The notes below the pieces were generated by a model. The model saw only the letters and a program-made list of their open reading frames with translations, did no database searches and was not told where the DNA came from. The position numbers and the translations under genes were made by a program. From JAOUGY01 sp963785075 (GTDB lineage: Bacteria > Actinomycetota > Acidimicrobiia > Spongiisociales > ZC4RG35): a DNA stretch of 64,000 nt. Location of the stretch: positions 372,001 through 436,000 of the forward strand of contig CAWATW010000010.1 of NCBI GenBank assembly GCA_963785075.1, given 5' to 3'. Positions 26,170 to 33,135 of the stretch are shown piece after piece; positions within the stretch are counted from its first letter, which is position 1, and every line of letters starts with the position of its first letter.

Positions 26170-29100
26170 TCGCCGAATGCCTCTCGACCTTCGGGCCAGC
26201 GGTCGCAGATCAACCGGACGGGGCACCGTCGACACTGCCTTCCCACTCTTGGTGTCCAGTCCTCGGCGGCGATGCCCGACGCGGCCTGCCGCAATCGGTC
26301 CTCCACGGCGGGGAGCTGGGACTCGTCAAAAGGGAGCCGCCAGTTGGATCGCCGCGACATGGGGTACCACAGCTCCGCTTCGCAGGGGTCGCCGAGCCGG
26401 AGGACCGCCGGATCGGCCCGTGCAGCGAGCAGGTAGAACCCGAGTTGCAGCGAGGACCCGGCCTCCGCCTTGGTCATCGGGGTCGCCCCTGTCTTGTAGT
26501 CGACGATGCGGAGGTCACCCCTGGAGGTTCGCTCGATGCGGTCGGCACGTCCCATCCACGTGACGCCGCCGACATCGAGCTCGAAGGTGTGCTCGAGAAG
26601 CACCGGCTGGTGGGAGTCCGGCGGCCATTGTGTGTAGAGCGCCTTCATGAGCTCTTCGCCTCGGCGGACCCACGCCGAGTGCAGGACGGGCGACCCGAAG
26701 TCGGCGTCCGCCATGGCGTTGGTGAGCGCCTCGATCGCCTCGTCGAGGGTCGACCGTCTGTGCTCTTCCATGGCACGGCGCTCCACTTCTTCGAGCACGG
26801 CGTGCACCACGCTCCCGAATGTCAGGTAGGGCGATCCCGGCTCCTGGAGCTTCAGACGCCTTTCGAGCGCGTACTGGCGCGGACAGGCCGAGTACGCCTC
26901 GGCCTGGCTCGGAGAGAGTCGTACGGGCGAGTCGATCAAACCTGTGTCGGGACCAGGCTCGGAGACACCGGCGAAGCTCATGGGGTGCCAGCAGCCGGGA
27001 AGGGGGGGTTGCGCCAGCACGCTCGTTGCCCCGAGTCGTCGGGCTGCTGGTTCAGTTGGATCGACCAGGAGCCGTCTGAGCATCGTCTCGATCTCTTGGA
27101 TGCTGACCGGATTCTGGGATCGATCCGGTGGATGGGCGAGCTCGGAGGCGGCCCCGACACCGGCGGCCGCGAGCAGGAAGCGGCTCGGGCGATGGCCGCT
27201 CTCGTCGATCCCAGCCGACGTCGCGGTCCAGATCACTCGACGCCGCGCACGCGTCATCGCCGTGTACGCAAGGCGCATTTCCTCCTGTAGCCGGAAGAGG
27301 ACCTGCGAGTCGCCTTCGCTGTCGGCGGTCAGGTGATGCGGTTGCAAGAGCGAGCGCGGCCGCCGGGTGTCGGGGAACACACCTTCGACGGCATCGGCGA
27401 TGAACACCACCTCGAATTCGAGGCCCTTCGCCTGGTGCAGAGTGGTCACCACCACCCGATCGGCGGCCGATCTGGCCGACAGCAACGGGGTCGCCTCGAA
27501 GTCGTCCTCTTCGACCAGTTGGGTGTACGTCAGCATCGTGAGGTCGGGATCGCGATCGGCCTGTTTGCCCAGGGCCTGGGCGAACGCGCTGAGTGCTCGC
27601 CGGTCTTCCCCACGCCCAGGATCGACCGCCAACCGACGGAATGCGCGGACCGACGTCCACGCATGCCAGAAGCCCTCTGCGGCCGGTTGGTCGGTGGCCC
27701 ACCCGGGCTCCTCCAACAGCTCCGCCACCCCGGTCGCCGAGGGCAGTCGTCGACGCAACACGTCGGGCCAGGATTCCCCGGAACGGCTGCGGTCCCGAAG
27801 GATCTCACGCTCGGTCATGATCGGCAGCGTGAAGAGCGGCCCCAGCAGGATTCGTCGCATCACACGATCGAGTTCCTCTGCGACCCCAGGGAACGCGTCG
27901 GCGTCGAGATGGCTCAGAGCCGCGGCTCGAGTGAGATCGAGCACGATCCGGACGGCTTGATGGTCGACCAGACGAGAGTCGGGTTTGTCGTGGGTGATGC
28001 TCCTTCGATCGAGCGCTCTCGACAGCTCCGGCAGCAGACGTCGCTTGCTCCGGACGAGAACGCCGATCTCCGACGGGTTCAAGCGTTCCTCGATCAGGAG
28101 GCGTTCGACCTCGGCTGCGATCCATTCGGCTTCGGCCGACTGCTGGTCGAACACATGAGCGTCGACACGGCCCGCATGTTCAGCCGGCGTGACGGGTCCA
28201 GCCGACCCTGGTAGGTCCCCTTTGGCGGTCACTCGGAGAGCGGCGTCGAAGATGGCGACAGGAACTCTGTGGCTCCGGCCGAGAACGATCCGACTCGCAG
28301 GCATTCCCTGAGCGGTGGGGAATCGTTCCGGGAACCGTGCGATGTTGTCGATGTCCGCTCCGCGGAACGAGTAGATGGATTGGTACGGATCCCCGGCAAC
28401 GGTGATGTTTCGCACACCGGCGGTGAGAGACACCAGCAGCTCGACTTGGGCCGGTGACGTGTCCTGATACTCGTCCACGACGACGTACCGATACAGGTCG
28501 GGGACCTGTGGGGCGAGAGCGGGCGACCGGAGCAACGAGATTGCGTCCAGCAGCAATGTGCCGTAGTCGAGTCGACCTGCCGCCCGGAGGTGCTGGTCAT
28601 AGGCCTGGAAGAAGGATGGGAGCGCCCGCCAATCGGAGCGATGGCCGGCCAGGGAACCGAGCTGACCGGGGTCGATGAGTCGCTCCTGGCAGCGGAGCAG
28701 GAAGTCGGAGACTTCCTCGGCGAACGTCTGACTGCCGAGGAGGCTGCGAAACGGAAGCGGCCACCGGCCCGGATCCTGGCGACTGAGAAGCCCCGAGACC
28801 AACCGGATCTGTTCGGGACCAGTGAGCAGCGTTCCGACAGGCCCGTCGCCATGTGCTTCGAGCAGACGATGAGCGAACGAATGGAAGGTCGAGACGTCGA
28901 TGCCCGATGCAGGGGATCCCAGTAGCCGGGTCAGGCGGCTCTTGACATCCGACGCGGCACGACGGGAGAAGGTGAGAAACACGATCTCGCCGGGGTCGGC
29001 GTGGCCGCAGGAGACGAGGCGGATCGTGCGACGGATGAGGAACTCGGTCTTCCCCGTCCCCGGTCCGGCGACGACGAGTTGAGGCCCGTCGACATCGGCG

Positions 29101-29186
29101 ACGGCTTGCTCCCAATCATCGGCTCCGAGGACGAGGCGGTCCACGGGTCGACCATAGGTACGGGTTTCAACCGACGACGTCGTCAA
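26166..29186 (-). CDS. adnA: AdnA-like UvrD/RecB helicase with C-terminal Fe-S PD-(D/E)XK nuclease
   Basis: 1006 aa. Walker A is VVAGPGTGKTEF (about 38-48), with LTFSRRAASDVKSRL, DEYQDTSPAQVE, GDPYQSIYSFRGAD and LHQAKGLEFEVVFIAD. The C-terminal nuclease has Asp882 (GRADRI), Asp896/Lys898 (VDYKTG) and Gln914, with Fe-S cysteines 768, 985, 988 and 994. Both motor and nuclease look intact. Gene order (adnA then adnB, overlapping stop and start) matches mycobacterial adnAB, whose heterodimer processes broken DNA ends. Assignment of A versus B rests on order and the GPGTGKT versus GAGTGKTTT loops. Confidence 0.86.
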   Translation of the reverse strand: MTTSSVETRTYGRPVDRLVLGADDWEQAVADVDGPQLVVAGPGTGKTEFLIRRTIRLVSCGHADPGEIVFLTFSRRAASDVKSRLTRLLGSPASGIDVSTFHSFAHRLLEAHGDGPVGTLLTGPEQIRLVSGLLSRQDPGRWPLPFRSLLGSQTFAEEVSDFLLRCQERLIDPGQLGSLAGHRSDWRALPSFFQAYDQHLRAAGRLDYGTLLLDAISLLRSPALAPQVPDLYRYVVVDEYQDTSPAQVELLVSLTAGVRNITVAGDPYQSIYSFRGADIDNIARFPERFPTAQGMPASRIVLGRSHRVPVAIFDAALRVTAKGDLPGSAGPVTPAEHAGRVDAHVFDQQSAEAEWIAAEVERLLIEERLNPSEIGVLVRSKRRLLPELSRALDRRSITHDKPDSRLVDHQAVRIVLDLTRAAALSHLDADAFPGVAEELDRVMRRILLGPLFTLPIMTEREILRDRSRSGESWPDVLRRRLPSATGVAELLEEPGWATDQPAAEGFWHAWTSVRAFRRLAVDPGRGEDRRALSAFAQALGKQADRDPDLTMLTYTQLVEEDDFEATPLLSARSAADRVVVTTLHQAKGLEFEVVFIADAVEGVFPDTRRPRSLLQPHHLTADSEGDSQVLFRLQEEMRLAYTAMTRARRRVIWTATSAGIDESGHRPSRFLLAAAGVGAASELAHPPDRSQNPVSIQEIETMLRRLLVDPTEPAARRLGATSVLAQPPLPGCWHPMSFAGVSEPGPDTGLIDSPVRLSPSQAEAYSACPRQYALERRLKLQEPGSPYLTFGSVVHAVLEEVERRAMEEHRRSTLDEAIEALTNAMADADFGSPVLHSAWVRRGEELMKALYTQWPPDSHQPVLLEHTFELDVGGVTWMGRADRIERTSRGDLRIVDYKTGATPMTKAEAGSSLQLGFYLLAARADPAVLRLGDPCEAELWYPMSRRSNWRLPFDESQLPAVEDRLRQAASGIAAEDWTPRVGRQCRRCPVRLICDRWPEGREAFGE

Positions 29187-29350
29187 GCGGCGATGGTTCC
29201 CGTTGTCCCGCAGACGGCGCAGCGCCGGCCCCGGCCTTCGTGCACGATTTCGAAGTCGAATCCCGCTGCACGCAGGACGATCAGAGGATCGGGTTCGGTG
29301 TGTGTCTGTGCGCTGTGTGTCTGTGCGCTGTGTGTCTGGTTCCGTCTCAT
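29183..29350 (-). CDS. Short CxxC protein with tandem-repeat N-terminus (hypothetical)
   Basis: 55 aa from ATG 29350, ending in a 4-base overlap with the adnA start (29183-29186). The N-terminus is a THSAQ repeat encoded by a 15-bp tandem DNA repeat (about 29299-29337). The remainder, LIVLRAAGFDFEIVHEGRGR then RCAVCGTTG, resembles half a zinc ribbon (one CxxC). I recognise no family. Its position between the RecB-like nuclease gene and adnA, with overlap, argues that it is translated; the small size and repeat argue for caution. Confidence 0.42.
   Translation of the reverse strand: MRRNQTHSAQTHSAQTHTEPDPLIVLRAAGFDFEIVHEGRGRRCAVCGTTGTIAA
29299..29337. repeat. 15-bp tandem repeat, about 2.6 copies
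   Basis: A 15-bp unit of the form GTGTGTCTGTGCGCT is repeated head to tail. It lies in the 5' part of the short CxxC reading frame, where it gives whole repeats of five residues (THSAQ on the minus strand), so a copy-number change would keep frame. Confidence 0.8.
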
Positions 29351-29415
29351 GGGCTCAACGTATCCGCCGGGTGCGACAGAAACCGCTCTCATGGTCGAAT
29401 GGTGGCTCACCCGTC

Positions 29416-30207
29416 TCATGAGGCTCTGACCAGGTGCTCGGTCGCCTCGCCCTGCTCGAAGGCGGGGCAGTGGTGTTTGAACGCGCACCACCCACAGAGG
29501 CGGCCGGGCTTCGGTGGGAAGTGGTCCTCCTCGATTGCCCGGTCGATGGCGCTCCACAGGGCTCGCAGCTGGCTTTCGACGCCGTCGAGGTGGTGATCGG
29601 TCACCTCCATGCGATACACCGTGGGTCCATTCAGGTAGAGCAGGCGGAGTTCGGCAGGAGCCTCGCCGGCCCTGCGACGGATGAGAGCCGCGTAGATCTT
29701 CAAGGCAAAGAACGCGGGTCTGGCGAAATGTTCCGGTGGCGCCTTTCCGGTCTTGTAGTCGGTGATGACAAGACGGCCATCGGTCCTGCGGTCGATCCGA
29801 TCCAGGATGCCGCGAATCCGCATTCCGTCGACTTCCTCGAGCATGTCCAGCTCACGGTCGATGGGGTCGAATGCGGCGGGTGTCTCGATCGAGAAGTAGT
29901 TGGCCAGCAGACGGAGCGCGGACAGCCCCCATCGTCGTTCGGTCTCCACGTCCTCGAACAAGCTGGAGTACTCATCGGATGATCGGAGCTCGGTCCATGC
30001 CGAGCGAAACAGCTCATAGAGCCTGTCGGGAGTTCGCTCGACCCTGGGGAGATCGAACAGCCGCTCGAGTGCGAGATGAGCCGTCGTACCCCGGGCCTGG
30101 TGGACCGTTACGGGCTCGTCCAGCCGGTCGATGCTTCGATACTTGTAGAGCTGGGGGCATTGTTTGTAGTCGCTCGCACGCGACGGGGACAGGGTCTCCA
30201 GAACCAT
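29416..30207 (-). CDS. Stand-alone RecB-like Fe-S PD-(D/E)XK nuclease
   Basis: 263 aa from ATG 30207. It consists of the nuclease domain only. SPSRASDYKQCPQLYKY supplies the first Fe-S cysteine (17), and CGWCAFKHHC the other three (238, 241, 247). Asp136 (GILDRIDR) and Asp150/Lys152 (ITDYKTGK) are the metal-site residues. The glutamine that normally follows (QLxxY) is replaced: the segment reads FFALKIYA. Actinobacterial homologues of this size (Rv2119 type) are known but poorly characterised. It lies upstream of adnA on the same strand, suggesting a DNA-end-processing context. Confidence 0.82.
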   Translation of the reverse strand: MVLETLSPSRASDYKQCPQLYKYRSIDRLDEPVTVHQARGTTAHLALERLFDLPRVERTPDRLYELFRSAWTELRSSDEYSSLFEDVETERRWGLSALRLLANYFSIETPAAFDPIDRELDMLEEVDGMRIRGILDRIDRRTDGRLVITDYKTGKAPPEHFARPAFFALKIYAALIRRRAGEAPAELRLLYLNGPTVYRMEVTDHHLDGVESQLRALWSAIDRAIEEDHFPPKPGRLCGWCAFKHHCPAFEQGEATEHLVRAS

Positions 30208-30484
30208 GCCGGCACTATACGGGCGGCGAATGACAAGATTGTGATTCACCGGGCCCCGACGAGATGTTTCGGGGGTCTGACCGGGCATGGCAATGCGGTC
30301 GCGAAATCCTTGCAGCTCGTCGCGAAAACCAGGCAGCGGCTCCGCTTGAAATGATCGGGTGAGCTGCGTAGGTTCCAGTCATCGGATTGGGGGCGACCCC
30401 GAAACGAAGTCGTCGGGGCCGAGAGGCCACGGCGGGGCTGTCGGAGGAGGAACGGGTTTCGGCCCGGAGTTCCATCGGCAGGCG

Positions 30485-31415
30485 GAACCCCGAGAGGGTG
30501 AAGACTTCGGTCGACGCTTTCTCGGGGTTCTTCGCGTTCGAAGCCGGATTCCGGCCCCACCCGGGCGGCGCGCCTGATATCGCGAAAATACGTCCTGATC
30601 CGCGAAATCTCGGTGCTGGAAACGGCCATCGCGGATTCGCGGCAGGATTATCTTGCGTTCATCAGAGGTTGGGGAGACCCGACCGATGATCCGAATCCTC
30701 AGACCCGCAAGGGAGTGAGTTCGGAGCCCGGCCGACGGAGCATCTCGCATTGTCGAATCGCTCGGTCGGACGGATGGGCAGGAATCTGGACGCAGACCTT
30801 GCCCGGTGACCTCGAAAGAGGTCACACCTCGTATGCGAGGCTCATCGTCTGAGCCACCGCCCCCGGGGCGGATCGGAGAGACGTTGGGGTTGCAGCCGCA
30901 AGGTTGCAGCGGAAGAGGGCGCCTCGGTGGTCTTTTCCGTCCCGCAGAACGAGCGCCGTCGACAGGCATGTCGGCGACCGGAATGGTCCGAGAGGACCAC
31001 GAAGGGCTCGAGAAGGCGGGGAAACCCGGTGGATGCCGTCTTCGGATGGCGGAAGCCGACCCGGTGGATGCCGTCTTCGGATGGCGGAAGCCGACCCGGT
31101 GGATGCCGTCTTCGGATGGCGGAGACCGACCCGGTGGATGCCGTCTTCGGATGGCGGAGACCGACCCGGTGGATGCCGTCTTCGGATGGCGGAGACCGAC
31201 CCGGTGGATGCCGTCTTCGGATGGCGGAAGCCGACCCCGGTGGATGCCGTCTTCGGATGGCGGAAGCCAGGAGGCGGAGCCGTTTGGCTCTCCTCCAAAC
31301 GGACCTTCGACAGGTCGTGAGAACGTGAGTCGTAGGTCGAGTCGGGTTCGCCCTCGGGCGGCCCGATGCGAGAGCCCCGAGAGGGTTGCGGCGAAAGCCG
31401 AGGCTCCCTCGGGGT
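30485..31415 (+). ncRNA. Candidate structured non-coding RNA region (hairpin-rich, GNRA loops)
   Basis: No convincing gene occupies 30208-31469. On the plus strand the block holds a chain of strong hairpins: 30485-30530 (11-bp arms), 30667-30684 (7 bp, loop GAGA), 30691-30724 (5+4+3 bp with a GA/AG internal loop and loop GCAA), 30726-30779 (4+5+4 bp), 30806-30825 (8 bp, loop GAAA), 30827-30840, 30858-30870, 30960-30973, 30984-30999 (6 bp, loop GAGA), 31280-31302 (8-bp arms) and 31374-31415 (loop GAAA). The GNRA loops exist only in plus-strand sense, so transcription toward the right is inferred. I see no RNase P, tmRNA or SRP signature. Boundaries are approximate and the call needs expression or conservation data. 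Confidence 0.4.
31025..31270. repeat. Seven tandem 35-bp units
   Basis: Units begin at 31025, 31060, 31095, 31130, 31165, 31200 and 31236. The core is CCCGGTGGATGCCGTCTTCG followed by GATGGCGGAAGCCGA. Units 3-5 carry GGAGACC instead of GGAAGCC; unit 7 is displaced by one extra C and ends in CCAG. The period of 35 is not a multiple of three, so the array is not a protein repeat. There are no spacers, so it is not CRISPR. It lies inside the hairpin-rich non-coding block, upstream of the PH-domain gene. Confidence 0.93.
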
Positions 31416-31420
31416 CTTTC
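31374..31420 (+). terminator. Possible intrinsic terminator or 3' end of the hairpin-rich RNA
   Basis: CCCCGA at 31375-31380 pairs with TCGGGG at 31409-31414; after a 2-base bulge GGG pairs with CCC; the tip is CGGC-GAAA-GCCG (31389-31400). The stem is followed by TCTTTC, a weak T-rich tract. A similar element with the same CCCCGAGAGGG opening and CTCGGGG...TTCGCGT ending is at 30488-30535. Either or both may terminate plus-strand transcription. It lies about 50 bases before the PH-domain gene. Confidence 0.4.
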
Positions 31421-31469
31421 GCGTCTCCAGGCGCAATCCGTCGACGAATGATCGGTTCGCAGGGCCGAC

Positions 31470-32120
31470 ATGGCGTCTGAAGCGCCGCCGGCCACGCCGT
31501 CCACTGGCCTCTTCGCCGTGGCGTATCCCGAACGACTTCTGAGTCCGGACGAGCGAGTCATCCGAGCGTTTCGGCCTCACTGGCTGGCGTTGATCGGCCC
31601 CATAAGCTGGACGCTCGTGGTCGTGGCGATCGTGGTCGCCGCTCTCATCTGGCTCGAGGATCCTTCCCGCAGGATCGTGGTGGCGGGGCTCCTGGTCATC
31701 TGGCTCGTAGCCTCGATCAGGACGGTGCTCGACTGGTACACCACGCAGCACGTCATCACGAACGAGCGCGTCATCTATCGGGCCGGCGTCCTCAGCCGGC
31801 GTGGCAAGGAGATCCCACTCGAGGTGATCAACGACGTGGCTTTCAGCCAGACGCTCGTCGAGCGGGTGTTCCGATCGGGCGACCTTCTGATCGAGTCGGC
31901 CGGCGAGATGGGTCAGAGCAGGTACTCGGACATTCGTGACCCCGAGGGGCTCCAATCGCTGATCTATCGCGTTCGTGAGGAGCGGATGACCAACATGCGA
32001 GGCACCGGCTCGAGTTCGACGGCCGGCGAGCTCGAGACACTGGCGCGGCTCCGGGACCAGGGTGTGATCTCAGACAGCGAGTTCGAGGCACAGAAGCGGA
32101 AGCTGCTGGGCGACGGATGA
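31470..32120 (+). CDS. Bacterial PH-domain membrane protein with C-terminal SHOCT motif
   Basis: 216 aa. Two hydrophobic helices (about 41-62 and 68-85, WLALIGPISWTLVVVAIVVA first) are followed by a bacterial PH-like (YdbS type) domain with VITNERVIYRAGVLSRRGKE and EVINDVAFSQTL. The last 30 residues, LETLARLRDQGVISDSEFEA and on, form a SHOCT motif, a short oligomerisation element. Function is unknown; the arrangement is common in Actinobacteria. It follows a long non-coding block whose last hairpin ends 55 bases upstream. Confidence 0.83.
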   Translation: MASEAPPATPSTGLFAVAYPERLLSPDERVIRAFRPHWLALIGPISWTLVVVAIVVAALIWLEDPSRRIVVAGLLVIWLVASIRTVLDWYTTQHVITNERVIYRAGVLSRRGKEIPLEVINDVAFSQTLVERVFRSGDLLIESAGEMGQSRYSDIRDPEGLQSLIYRVREERMTNMRGTGSSSTAGELETLARLRDQGVISDSEFEAQKRKLLGDG

Positions 32121-32289
32121 TCCGCCCGCGCGCCTGATCCGGTCCTTCCTGGGATGTGGATTTGGCATCGAAGTCGTGCCGGCAAACACCCCGGATTGCC
32201 AGTGCCGACCCATTCCGTCGACATTCGAAAGAACTTCGGTTCGTAGCCCGATTCTCGGGTTACGATGTCGACGACCAGGGGTTGTTGAT

Positions 32290-32556
32290 TTGTTCGAGGC
32301 AATTCAGAGCATCGATTCGAGAGAGCGACCGGGATCTCCCATCGAGGAGACGAACCTCGGAGTGTTCACCGCGGAGAACGAGGCCATCGAGGTCGCACGG
32401 GAAGCCCGCGCCGGGTTCTTCGCCAGCGGAAGCTCCGACTTCGCCTGGTGGATCGTGCGCCCCGTGGGGGCCCGGCTCGCCCATTGGATCGCCGACTCGA
32501 ACAGCGAGAAAGAGTTCGTTCTGGATCTGCGCTCAGGGCAGCTGGTAGAACGCTGA
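32290..32556 (+). CDS. Hypothetical protein, start uncertain
   Basis: 88 aa if read from TTG 32290; GTG 32176 in the same frame would add 38 residues of poor character. The later part, GFFASGSSDFAWWIVRPVGA followed by RLAHWIADSNSEKEFVLDL, looks like a genuine small folded domain with balanced composition, and the frame closes in LRSGQLVER. I recognise no family. A purine-rich AGGGG precedes the TTG at 32277-32281. It sits alone between the PH-domain gene and a TACGT-rich palindromic segment. Confidence 0.5.
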   Translation: MFEAIQSIDSRERPGSPIEETNLGVFTAENEAIEVAREARAGFFASGSSDFAWWIVRPVGARLAHWIADSNSEKEFVLDLRSGQLVER

Positions 32557-32571
32557 CAGGCCGGCGGAGCC

Positions 32572-32632
32572 CTACGTCCTGCGTCCTGCGTACGACGTTT
32601 TACGTCGAACGTTGTACGTACCCTCGGACATC
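32572..32632. repeat. TACGT-rich palindromic segment
   Basis: Short near-repeats (GTCCTGCGTCCTGCGTAC) lead into CGACGT-TTT-ACGTCG at 32593-32607, a 6-bp stem with a 3-base loop, then AACGTTGTACGTAC. A related segment (33089-33135) lies on the other side of the next gene. Compositionally this differs from the surrounding high-GC sequence. Confidence 0.6.
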
Positions 32633-32669
32633 ATTCCCAAAGCCCGGGTCGGTTAGCCTCCCTTTCGCC

Positions 32670-33074
32670 ATGTCTGCCTACGTCCTCGCTCAACAGAGCG
32701 TCTCGACATTTGGGAGCTTCCATCGCGCGTGGGGCTGGTATGCCGTTGGACTCATGGCCTTCGTCGGTGTGTGGGCACTCGCATTGGCGATCACAAAGAG
32801 GGATCCAGGACGTCCGTTCTGGATCGGCTTCGGGATCGGGACGATTGGGCTCGTCGGTCAGGTGTCGATGGGCGTGTGGGCACTCACGGTCGACGGCGTC
32901 GAACCCGGCAACCAGCATGTCTTCTACGGCGTGGTGATCATGTTCACACTCGCCTTCGCCTACATCTACCGGCTCCAACTCGCAAAGCGGCCAGCGCTCT
33001 CGTACGGCCTGCTGGCTCTGTTCCTCATGGGGCTCGCCATACGCGCGATCTCGAACTTCGGCCAAAACTTCTGA
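32670..33074 (+). CDS. Four-helix membrane protein of unknown function
   Basis: 134 aa from ATG 32670. Four hydrophobic segments are visible (about 21-40, 50-70, 83-101 and 110-128): WYAVGLMAFVGVWALALAI, then GFGIGTIGLVGQVSMGVWAL, YGVVIMFTLAFAYIYRLQL and YGLLALFLMGLAIRAIS. No charged catalytic pattern and no recognised family. It is flanked on both sides by TACGT-rich palindromes, one of which (33089-33105) could end its transcript. Confidence 0.72.
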   Translation: MSAYVLAQQSVSTFGSFHRAWGWYAVGLMAFVGVWALALAITKRDPGRPFWIGFGIGTIGLVGQVSMGVWALTVDGVEPGNQHVFYGVVIMFTLAFAYIYRLQLAKRPALSYGLLALFLMGLAIRAISNFGQNF

Positions 33075-33088
33075 GCGTGATCCTTCAG

Positions 33089-33135
33089 ACGTTCTACTAG
33101 AACGTTGTACGTAGAAGGTTGTACGTAGAACGCAA
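33089..33135. repeat. Palindrome and direct repeats with TACGTAGAA
   Basis: ACGTTCT-ACT-AGAACGT (33089-33105) is a perfect 7-bp palindromic stem 14 bases after a stop codon. GTTGTACGTAGAA then occurs twice in a row. The segment leads directly into the hairpin repeat array. Confidence 0.7.

Noticed and set aside
24778..26436. 552-residue plus-strand open frame
   Set aside because: Antisense to adnB and adnA; no domain, histidine- and arginine-rich shadow composition.
31025..31270. CRISPR array or protein repeat
   Set aside because: Units are directly abutting with no spacers, and the 35-bp period shifts reading frame every unit.
30485..31415. RNase P RNA, tmRNA, SRP RNA or group II intron
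   Set aside because: No GAGGAAAGTCC-type core, no tRNA-like ends, no domain V motif and no reverse transcriptase nearby.
30379..31955. Several open frames on both strands across the hairpin and 35-bp repeat region
   Set aside because: Frames differ between copies of the repeat, compositions are extreme in Arg/Pro/Ser, and none resembles a known or folded protein.
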